25,824 bases of DNA from Cladorrhinum sp. PSN259 (lineage: Eukaryota > Ascomycota > Sordariomycetes > Sordariales > Podosporaceae), in NCBI GenBank assembly GCA_033725935.1, contig MU867159.1, forward strand, positions 1 through 25,824, read 5' to 3'. The notes under the pieces are model-generated. The model was not told the origin of the DNA. It made no database searches and saw nothing but the letters and a program-made list of their open reading frames with translations. Positions 9,992 to 17,493 of this stretch are shown in pieces (position 1 is the first letter of the stretch; every line of letters starts with the position of its first letter). A program made the translations under genes and the position numbers.

Positions 9992-10896
9992 ATGGAGGCC
10001 ACACTCGCCCAAATCAAGAAGTTTGCCGACGAGGCGAGCCCCGAAAGCCGTCAGCCCATCATTCTCGCCCTCAACAAGCTCATCACCTCTCTGGAAACCC
10101 CCGATAACTCGGTCCAGCGCATCGGAGCTTTTATCCTCCAGACATCCGCTGCACTCATCGGCGTCGACCTCAACATCTTCAAGATACTCTCTGAAGCCAG
10201 CGACGCCGTCACCCTCGACGAGCTGGTTGCACAGACAAAGGCCGAGAAGCAACTCCTGGTCCGTCTTCTCCGCTACCTCGCGGCCATTGGTCTCGTCGAC
10301 CAGGTCTCAAAGGAAGAATACAAGGCCAACCACGGCACCAGGAACTTCAATGCCCCGGTGACCAACGGCGCCCTGAGGCATTACTTTTACACCTGCGCTC
10401 CCGAGTATCTTGCCCTCCCGGACCATCTCAAGAGCACCGGCTACAAGAATCCCCAAGACGACACCCACACGGCCTGGCACGATGCGTTCAAGACGGACAA
10501 GGGCCCCTTTGCCTGGTTCGCCGACCACCCGGACAACGCAGCCTACTTTAACGAACTCATGGCGAAGCGCCGGACCCCCGACCTGAGCTGGCTCTCGGTC
10601 TATCCCGTGCAGGACGAAGCCAAGGACTGGCCCGCGGACAAGCCGCTCTACGTCAACGTCGGGGGCAGCATCGGCCACCAGTGCGCCCAATTCCGCCAAA
10701 AGTATCCCGCCGCGTCCCTGCCGGGCCGTGTGATCCTTCAGGATCTCCCCTACGCCATCGCTGCCGCGCTGCCCACGCCGAGAGATCCCTCGAGCAGTGG
10801 GAGGCCATCTTTGACGAGGTCGGATTGAAGCTTGTCAAGACGTACGTGTATAACAAGGCCAGCAATGAGAGCGTCATGGATGTTCGCTTGCCTTGA
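9992..10896 (+). pseudogene. Fungal O-methyltransferase, catalytic third deleted
   Basis: The frame from the ATG at 9992 (MEATLAQIKKFADEA) reads as a fungal SAM-dependent O-methyltransferase of the sterigmatocystin 8-O-methyltransferase type. It has the N-terminal dimerisation and winged-helix part (LLVRLLRYLAAIGLVDQV) and the SAM motif I region (LYVNVGGSIGHQCAQF), then LPGRVILQDLP. After ALPTP the frame is lost at about 10777-10783. The correct C-terminal end (ERSLEQWEAIFDEVGLKLVK, then a VMDVRLP terminus) follows immediately in another frame and stops at 10896. Members of this family are about 400 residues long; here about 100 residues between the two parts are missing, including the catalytic His segment (usually LHDWPD). 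The product cannot be an active enzyme. The gene diverges from the synthetase and probably methylated its product. Confidence 0.85.
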
Positions 10897-11771
10897 GAAA
10901 GACTGCGGATTTAAAAAACCTGTATTGTCACATTTTATTAGTTTCTTTTGTCCTTTGCAAGATAGGAAAGGAAAACAATTGAAAAAAAATAAAAAATTAT
11001 GTTCATTACAATCAATCTGAAATGAAATTTGCAATTATCTAGATCTAGGGTCGGCCGAGAAAATCAACGAAATCAAAACACGGAAAAGCAAATTCGGGCA
11101 CTTTCTCAGTCTCATGCACGGTTCATCAATTATTATTGATTGCAGCACACAGTCAGAAGCTTAGCTGCCAGACCTGAATCAGGAGTACCTCGGGTCCGCA
11201 ACAGAAAGGTTTGCAGTGCTTAAATTCATTGCCCACCGGGGATGAGGAGTGACCACTCACCCATCGTCAACCGTCAGGAAAACCAAGACATGCTTGCATA
11301 CACACACCCCGAGCCACCCATTTGTCTCAAGTACCATTTGACAGTCTCCTGGCAGATGCATAACGATCCAGGTCGAGGGAATACTTGAGTTAATCATCCA
11401 TGTCAGTGAGCCTGCGTCAAAATGCTACGGATGAAGCGCTTAATGTAGCACCAACCAGCCAGCCAACTGCCAGGTCGAGTCCTGCCCGCCCGGTCACAAA
11501 CTGACAACTGGCAAAGTTGGTAGTAGCGCGACCCGACTGGGTGGTTCCCTATAGTATCGCCTGCCTCTTTCGGAAACCAAACATAGGCTGATTTGAAATT
11601 GCCGGCAACAGTGTCAAGTAGATCCAGATACATTATTCATGGGGCTAAAAAGTACTTCAGCGCCGCATGAGGGAGGCCGAGGGAACAAAACCCGAGTCTC
11701 AAGTGCTGAGGATTCGGCTCCATTTTTGTCCTGCAGTGATTTTTTTTTCAGGCTAACAGCACACACCAAAC
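10897..11771. other. Intergenic region upstream of the MFS transporter
   Basis: About 870 bp with no conserved reading frame. It includes an AT-rich 3' flank for the methyltransferase (poly-A stretch near 10980), a second TCGGCCGA palindrome at 11051-11058, and a tcaattattattga palindrome near 11126. The last 100 bp, with a poly-T tract at about 11740, should be the promoter and leader of the transporter. Confidence 0.5.
11051..11058. promoter_or_regulatory. Second TCGGCCGA palindrome
   Basis: Same octamer as in the synthetase/methyltransferase promoter, here 714 bp upstream of the transporter ATG. It could be a shared operator for a cluster regulator; evidence is only the repeat of the octamer. 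Confidence 0.22.
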
Positions 11772-13583
11772 ATGGAGAAGAAGCCTGACATGGAAATCTT
11801 GGTGGCTGATACGGACAAGGCCGGGCCTCCGGAGACGGTGAGGGATGATCCCTCCGGCCCCGAGTCGTCGTCCGAAACCAAGACGGTCGGCTCCTCTCCA
11901 CCAAAAACAAACAAAGACTACGACAAGAACAAGGAAAAAACATGGGACGAAACAAGCCAATATCTAATGGGCCCGAAGCTCGCCATGATGGTCTGCTCCA
12001 TGTGTCTGGCTTGCTTCCTAGTTCTCCTAGACACAATGATCGTCAGCACCGCCATCCCACGCATCACAGAAGACTGGAGTTCAACTCGCTCGCCGATATT
12101 GGGTGGTACGCAACCGCTTACCAGTTTGGGAGGTATGTCTTTTTCACTTCCTATGGACTGCGTTTTTTTCTCCCGAGTTCTAACAGTCACTCACAGCGCA
12201 GCACCCCAACCACTCTCTGGCAAAATATTCGCACATTTCAACAACAAACTCTCCTTCCTCGCCTTCTTCCTAGTATTCGAACTCGGCTCCGCCGCCTCCT
12301 CGGCAATGCTAATCGTCGGCCGCGCAGTGGCAGGCGTCGGCGCGGCGGGCATCCTAAACGGTGCTCTGACCATAATTTCCTGCTCCGTGCCCCTGGAGAA
12401 TCGGCCCAAACTAATAGGAATCGTCATGGGCTTCAACCAGCTCGGCCTCGTAGCCGGTCCCCTGATAGGTGGAGCTTTCACCACTTACTCTACCTGGCGG
12501 TGGTGCTTCTACGTCAACCTACCCATCGGCGGTGTCTTGATTCTCGCCCTGCTGGCCTTCCCCGTCCCCGAGCAGAGCGCGAAACCACCAGCCGTTCAAG
12601 TCTTGCTCAAACTGCACAAGCACCTGGATCTGATAGGGTTCTGCCGGGTCGCTCCGGCCGTGTTGCAGCTGATTCTTGCGCTAAACTTTGGCGGTGTCAC
12701 GCACCCGTGGAAATCGCCACATGTGATTGGGCTCTTCTGCGGCTCCGCGGCTACTTTTGTCGTCTGGTTTTTCTGGAACAGATATAAAGGAGCTGACGCG
12801 CTCTTACCGCCTGCTATGGTATCATGCACGGCGGTGTGGACGTCTGGCCTGTTCCAATCTTTCCTCATGTCGGCCGTCTACGGCGCCATCTTCTTCCTGC
12901 CGATATACTTTCAGGCCATCAACGACGCCACACCGATCCTGAGCGGGGTGTACTTTTTGCCTACTGTCCTGTCGCAGTTGTTCGTGGCGGCCACTTCGGG
13001 CGCGATAATCATGGCCATTGGATATGTGATCCCTTTGGCTGTGGCTTCTACTGTCTTGCTCAGCGTCGCGAGCGGACTGTACTCGATCCTGAGACCGAAC
13101 AGTCCGACGGGGTGGTGGGTTGGATTTCAACTCATCGCGGGAGTGGGGTCTGGTCTGGGACTGCAATTGGCTATAATTTCCATCCAGACTGTTGTTTCAG
13201 GAAAAGAGCTGTCATCTGCTATGGCTTTTCTGGTGTTTGCGCAGAGCTTGGGTCCCGCGATTGTCTTGACCTTGTGTCAGGTCATATTCTACTCTACTTT
13301 GAGGGGAGAATTACCAAAGAGGGCGCCAGGGGTTGATAGAGAGGCCGTGATTGCTGCTGGAGCAACGGGTTTCAGGAAGATTGTGGGCGATGGTGACTTG
13401 GCTGGCGTGCTGGAGGCATATGCTGATGGTATTGACAGGGTATTTTACCTCGTTGCTGCCGTGGCCGCTGCTCGTGGGTTAATTCTGTGGGGTATGGGAT
13501 GGAAGGATTTGAGAAAGAAAGATGCTAGGAAGGATGGTACTGCCAGTGCCAGCATTGAAAAAGAAGGAAAAGTTGTTGGGTGA
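11772..13583 (+). CDS. DHA2-type MFS transporter, one-base frame shift near TM2
   Basis: The open frame from 11772 encodes a 603-residue, multi-pass membrane protein of the 14-TMS drug:H+ antiporter (DHA2) family. A hydrophilic N-tail of about 70 residues precedes TM1 (FLVLLDTMIVSTAIPRITED); later motifs are PLSGKIFAHF, VGRAVAGVGAAGI, GFNQLGLVAGPLIGGAF and WRWCFYVNLPIGG. A GTATGT...TTCTAAC...CACAG intron (12133-12196, 64 nt) is clear. Splicing it gives GSAAPQPLSGK in the downstream frame. However, the exon before it, with the conserved NSLADIGWYATAYQFG segment, lies in a different frame from the start of the protein; the shift is near 12072-12080. The intron length (64 = 3n+1) cancels the shift, so the unspliced frame stays open but replaces the conserved segment with about 37 unrelated residues. 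A normal protein is thus not encoded as written. Its likely role was export of the cluster product. Confidence 0.8.
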   Translation: MEKKPDMEILVADTDKAGPPETVRDDPSGPESSSETKTVGSSPPKTNKDYDKNKEKTWDETSQYLMGPKLAMMVCSMCLACFLVLLDTMIVSTAIPRITEDWSSTRSPILGGTQPLTSLGGMSFSLPMDCVFFSRVLTVTHSAAPQPLSGKIFAHFNNKLSFLAFFLVFELGSAASSAMLIVGRAVAGVGAAGILNGALTIISCSVPLENRPKLIGIVMGFNQLGLVAGPLIGGAFTTYSTWRWCFYVNLPIGGVLILALLAFPVPEQSAKPPAVQVLLKLHKHLDLIGFCRVAPAVLQLILALNFGGVTHPWKSPHVIGLFCGSAATFVVWFFWNRYKGADALLPPAMVSCTAVWTSGLFQSFLMSAVYGAIFFLPIYFQAINDATPILSGVYFLPTVLSQLFVAATSGAIIMAIGYVIPLAVASTVLLSVASGLYSILRPNSPTGWWVGFQLIAGVGSGLGLQLAIISIQTVVSGKELSSAMAFLVFAQSLGPAIVLTLCQVIFYSTLRGELPKRAPGVDREAVIAAGATGFRKIVGDGDLAGVLEAYADGIDRVFYLVAAVAAARGLILWGMGWKDLRKKDARKDGTASASIEKEGKVVG

Positions 13584-13965
13584 TCCGAGGGCCCACGCGT
13601 ATACCACCTTGGCAAATTCACTTGGCCCATTGGAGATCCAGGCAACTGTAATCTGACCTCTGCTACAAGTGCCATTGTGATCCTCTTGAAAATTAGACTC
13701 TTGAAATTTCCACTCCTGTGGATATGTTGTGGATTGTTTTGATCCTATCGCGGATTCCCCGGCAAATTCGAGTAACATCGGCATTCACTTAGTGATTACC
13801 TCACCTCCTAGTTTGCATAAGCTTTGTGGATAGCATTGATATGACTTTAAATGTGAACCTCGTCGCAATGTCAAGAAATTTAGATAAAAACGCATCGATC
13901 AACCACAGACCTACTCATGCTGCCATCATTCACACTCGGATCACCACCTCCTTCTCACTTTCAAG
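13584..13965. other. Intergenic region, transporter 3' end and secreted-protein promoter
   Basis: About 380 bp with no gene. It has a TATA-like TAGATAAAAA at 13881-13890 and a pyrimidine/CACC-rich leader just before the ATG at 13966. Confidence 0.5.
13883..13890 (+). promoter_or_regulatory. TATA-like box of the secreted-protein gene
   Basis: GATAAAAA about 76 bp before the ATG at 13966, at the usual fungal spacing. Confidence 0.35.
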
Positions 13966-14626
13966 ATGCAGCTGAATCTTCTCACCGCCCTCCTCGGGCC
14001 CCTCCTCCTCGTCAAGGGAACAATGGCAGCTCCAGCTCCCGTTGAACCCGTAGTGAACATTGCTGCCCCCTCCGAATCCTCCGGGGAAATCAAATGGCTC
14101 GGCCTTCACTCCTACAACGCAACACGCACTCCCGAGGAGATGGCAGAAAAGCAGGCTTTCCTGGCCAACAAGGCTCTCCTCGGCAAACGCGACAGCTGCA
14201 GCGTAGGCAACAACGACGGCATCTACAAGCCCCACATCAGCAACCTCCGCCACCAGCTGCAGAACGACGATCCTTGGAGCACCTTGTTCGTGGGCGCGAG
14301 CCAGTGGACGGGCTGGTACGTCGGGAATGCCGTCGTCTGCATTTACAATGACTACTGGTTCGACAACACCCACGTGAGCCGGTGGGAGTCTGGTTGGGTG
14401 ACCGGGTACATCCAAGACATGTGTGGGTACAATGGTGATGGATGGACTAGGTACGCTTTTTCCTCTGTGATTCAATTCTAAAGATGTAAACTTTTGCTAA
14501 CCTTGCAACATCAGCGGCGGTGGCGAAGCAACTGCCCATGGTGATAGTGGCTTGTCTTTGAGGGTCCTCATGCTGAATAACGAGAAGGAACAGTGCTGGT
14601 ATTATTACAGTGCGCGTCCTTGGTAA
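13966..14626 (+). CDS. Small secreted four-cysteine protein with Kex2 propeptide
   Basis: Two exons, 13966-14450 and 14515-14626, encode 198 residues. The 64-nt intron has a GTACGC donor, a TTGCTAAC branch site and a CATCAG acceptor; the alternative of reading into the intron gives a 171-residue product that loses the last cysteine. The protein begins with a hydrophobic signal peptide (about residues 1-22, likely cleaved near MA-AP), then a propeptide with one N-glycosylation sequon (NAT, 51-53), ending in LLGKR (71-75), a Kex2 site. The mature part (76-198) has four cysteines (78, 125, 153, 189), enough for two disulfides, and is rich in Trp, Tyr, Gly and Asn (GASQWTGWYVGNAVVCIYND). I do not recognise a named family. 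It is a candidate effector or secreted antimicrobial-type protein by architecture only. The gene is intact, unlike its left neighbours. Confidence 0.8.
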
Positions 14627-15047
14627 GGGTTAAACCCCAATCCCGCACAAGGTTGGGGTGGTGTTTTTGTGTAAACAAGAGACATCTGAACCAGCCACGT
14701 TCAGTTGACGTCCATTGTTGCTCAATAGAATCATGGACCTTCCCCTGTAACGCTTCAAAAACTGTTAGAGGCAAAGAAGGCTGGAAAAGATCATCTATTG
14801 AATGATGTGTGTTGTTTGATGGTTGCCTGGCCGGATTTGCCTTATAATGACTTTCTTATGCCTGTTAAATTGGGGGCGGCAGACTCTGGAGTGGAGGAAC
14901 GTCGAACATCACGGCTCGGAGCAAAAGCCAAACGTGGTTCAATTCAATACTTGTTAAGGAAAGACTAGGTAACAAAAGAATACTTTTACCAAAGCGTTCC
15001 TGAAGCGCAGTCCGTAGAAATAATCCGCCCTTTCACTATTCCAACGC
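14627..15047. other. Intergenic region between two convergent genes
   Basis: About 420 bp between the stop of the secreted-protein gene and the stop of the HET gene on the other strand. I see only 3' flanking sequence and no repeat or conserved frame. Confidence 0.5.
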
Positions 15048-16778
15048 CTACCCTTTCATATCTCTTGCCCCCATCTTTGTCCTCATTGTTGTCCTCATGT
15101 TGTCCTCATCGTTATCCTCATCGTTATCCTCATCGTTATCCTCATCTTTACCCCATCTTTTTTTCCATACTTTCCTCCATCTTTGTCTCCATCTTTCCCC
15201 CATCTTTGTCCCCATATTTTCCCAGTTTCTCTCTCCGTTTTTGTCCACATCCTTGCCCTCGTCCTTATCCTCATCTTTGCCCCTATATGTGTCCGCAACT
15301 TGGTTTCCATCCTTCCCTCCATCTTTGTCCTCATTCATAGCCCCATATTTGGCCCGTATAACAAGAATATAGTAGTCTCGCACAGCATCCTCTTGCTCAC
15401 CGTAGCTGGTACCAACAACAACACATTTGCAACCTTTGACCTGGATCTGGTTCCCCATATCAAACCATAAAGACCCTACTTCCTCCATTCCATTCAAAAT
15501 GACATACTTTTCCTCTCTTTTTTCCACTCGGCAACTTGCAACAAAGTTCCTCATTTTGACGTTCAGTGCCCGTCCATCACCATCAAAACCAAGATCTTCG
15601 CGGCATGGGATCAGGAATCCATTCGTTGGCTCCTCCCGGACAAAATCAATGCCTCCAGGATATGCCATCCAAGACCATGACGGCACCATTTGATCCTTGG
15701 TATACTTAATCGGTGGTCCGTTCTCCCGAGTCCGCTTCCATAAAAGAAGAGAACCTAAAAAGTGGCCGAAGATTCCGTAGTGTGAATTGGTTCTCAGTAT
15801 CTGTTTTATACGCGTGATCAGACTGTCAATTGCAACGACTCTGTCGGTTTCTTTCGTAATACCAGATGCCGAATATTTCTTGAACAGAAACTGAATGAAT
15901 TGGACGGTCCGCATATACCCAGACGAGTTAAGTCTGTTCGGGAACTGGGGATCGAGAATATAAAATTGCGTCCCCAACGGCCTAAATAATATTAGACTCC
16001 GTATCATAAAGGCAGTGCTTGATGATCAAACTTACGGTTCAAATTTTACAAGCCCTTCACATATCATCCCGTCCCCACATTCGCAATATACGTGGTCTGT
16101 TGTAAAATGAATGGTTCGCCGGGATAGCACTCGTTCTTGTAAAACCCAAGCCCTTTGCATGAGAGGTCCTTCATCCACGTCTTTGTTGAAATCACATCCG
16201 CAACCTAGGGAGGTAGAGGTATTTTGTCCCTGGTCGTCTTGGGCACTTGGCTGCGGGGTAAGAAACCCATCTTTCCAGCTATGCGCTGAAGTTGCGGCAA
16301 TGGTACAGTAGGCATTGGCGAAGATATCCTGCATGGTCCTAGCTTGGCTATCCCAGTCGTCGCTAGATCTTTGGATAATGCAGAGAGAATCGATCCAGAG
16401 GTATTGTTTTCCAAGTACTCGAGTAATCTTAACTGCATCCTGGAGTGTCTTGGGCAACTCATCGCAAGAGAAACCTTGCAAGCGATTTTGGTAGTTTTCT
16501 GGAGTGGTACAAAACCGAGTTATATCATCATCCGTAGGATTACCCCAGCGGTGTGACAATACAAGATAGTCTTCATCCAGAAATTGGTTTTCTACCAGAG
16601 TCAGTTTGCCAGAGAGGGAGTTGTCAATAAAGATAATCCTTTTGGGCCAAAAGTTCCCGGATATTAATGGTCGCATGCATCCCCTGTGGTGTTCGTCACA
16701 GTGCTGAAGCCACTCTCTTAACAGTGGAATGTTTGAAATGCTTGCCATCGAATGGGTTGAAAGATGACTAGACGCCAT
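15048..16778 (-). CDS. HET-domain (heterokaryon incompatibility) protein
   Basis: From the ATG at 16778, exons 16778-16036 and 15981-15048 give 558 residues. The 54-nt intron (16035-15982) has GTAAGT, GTCTAAT and TTTAG and joins KFEP to PLGTQF in frame. The HET domain (about 10-248) shows the three family blocks: YLVLSHRWG (71), LPKTLQDAVKITRVLGKQYL with WIDSLCIIQ (108-136) and DWDSQARTMQDIFANAYCTI (141-160), and QRAWVLQERVLSRRTIHF (208-225). HET proteins trigger cell death when unlike fungal individuals fuse; this role is inferred. The C-terminal region after VPSWSWMAYPGG is ordinary until about residue 460, then becomes a charged Asp/Glu/Lys/Arg-rich repeat (DEDKDEGKDVDK, DEDNDEDNDEDN). The frame is open for 22 codons upstream of 16778, through DPFLANFTSGSTSN, which resembles the usual HET N-terminus, so the true start is probably further upstream across the intron array described next. 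Confidence 0.88.
15075..15340 (-). repeat. Charged low-complexity repeat coding the HET C-terminus
   Basis: DNA of short degenerate repeats, including three adjacent 12-bp units ctcatcgttatc near 15115-15150, encodes alternating acidic and basic residues at the HET C-terminus. All three frames on both strands are partly open because of the repeat. Tracts of this kind change length easily; the end of the protein (MRTTMRTKMGARDMKG) may itself have arisen by a frame slip within the repeat. Confidence 0.6.
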
Positions 16779-16908
16779 ATTTGACGTTGAGCCACTAGTA
16801 AAGTTTGCAAGGAATGGATCATTGGCTATAGGGTCCCCCCATTGCTACATGATAAAGGCGATTAGTAGCATTCCGAGTCCAGTAGTAATATAAGAATTTA
16901 CTCACTGG

Positions 16909-16987
16909 CTACATCACCACACAAAACCTAGGTCAGCAATAATTCTTCTCGCCTCTCTTAAATGCATCCACTTACTCGCTACACCAC

Positions 16988-17018
<31 letters not shown>

Positions 17019-17281
17019 CAGTAACAATTCCCATCTCACACCTCTTAAGGGCATTCACTTACAAACTACACCACCACACATATTCAGGTCAGTAATAATT
17101 CCTATCTCACCTCTCTTAAAGGCATCCACTTACATCCTACACCACCACACAAACCCAGGTTAATAATAATTCCTATATCACCTCTCTTAAAGGCATCTAC
17201 TTACCGACTACACCACCACACACACCAGGTCAGTAATAATTCCCATTTCAGCTCTCTTTAAAAGCATCTACTTACTTCCTA
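16909..17281 (-). repeat. 71-bp tandem repeat, five units, each an intron plus 3 nt
   Basis: Five homologous units (17275-17205, 17204-17134, 17133-17063, 17062-16976, 16975-16906) of normally 71 bp; one is 87 bp because of a TG microsatellite. The shared features on the minus strand are GTAAGTRRATGC, then a TTTAAGAGAG block, GGAATTATTACTGACCT and TGTGTGGTGGTGTAG. A sixth, partial copy of the last block ends the preceding unit (17298-17279). Within the repeat only the 3-nt spacer between TAG and GTAAG differs in every copy. Confidence 0.9.
16989..17015. repeat. (AC)n microsatellite
   Basis: A 27-bp run of alternating A and C inside the fourth 71-bp unit. On the minus strand it is a TG run between branch site and acceptor of that intron-like unit, and accounts for its extra length. 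Confidence 0.9.
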
Positions 17282-17493
17282 CACCACCACACATACCGAT
17301 ATTAGCAATCATCCAGCTTTAGATTCCAAAAGCAGTTTTTATAACGTTTCTCTTATTTACAATTCGATCGTGGTTTTATATTAGGTACATACCAACTATA
17401 TCAAATTAGTTTCTTTCCTTTAAAATTACAAACGCTCCTCACCTCAAAGTTTTCATGAATCCGGCCATTAAATCGAATTTTGTGAGAAAACAT

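Larger units (their letters stand above)
16845..17493 (-). other. Array of eight intron-like units with 3-nt exons, 5' part of the HET gene
   Basis: On the minus strand an ATG at 17493 opens 17 codons (MFSHKIRFNGRIHENFE, to 17443). Eight consecutive GT...AG units follow: 17442-17396 (47 nt), 17392-17279 (114), 17275-17208 (68), 17204-17137 (68), 17133-17066 (68), 17062-16979 (84), 16975-16909 (67) and 16905-16845 (61). Each has a donor (GTGAGG, GTATGT, then GTAAGT five times, then GTGAGT), a branch-like motif (CTAAT, GCTAAT, ACTGAC, ATTAAC, ACTGAC, ACTGAC, GCTGAC, CTAAT) and a TAG acceptor. Exactly 3 nt lie between each acceptor and the next donor. If all are spliced, seven one-codon exons (Leu, Glu, Ser, Asp, Phe, Arg, Pro) join the first exon to QWGDPIANDPFL, which continues in frame into the HET protein (total 604 residues). 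If the whole block is removed as one 598-nt intron the frame is also kept. The seen part is the motifs and spacing; splicing is inferred. Confidence 0.6.

Noticed and set aside
11942..12787. 281-codon alternative frame in the transporter
   Set aside because: Only its stretch around ADIGWYATAYQFG is meaningful (the shifted exon end); the rest is an Arg/Pro-rich shadow of the transporter frame.
14451..14481. In-frame extension of the secreted protein to a stop at 14481 without splicing
   Set aside because: A good donor, TTGCTAAC branch site and CAG acceptor exist, and the spliced exon adds an in-frame tail with the fourth cysteine.
16909..17281. CRISPR-like array of direct repeats with short spacers
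   Set aside because: The spacers are only 3 nt, the context is eukaryotic, and the repeats carry donor, branch and acceptor signals of spliceosomal introns.
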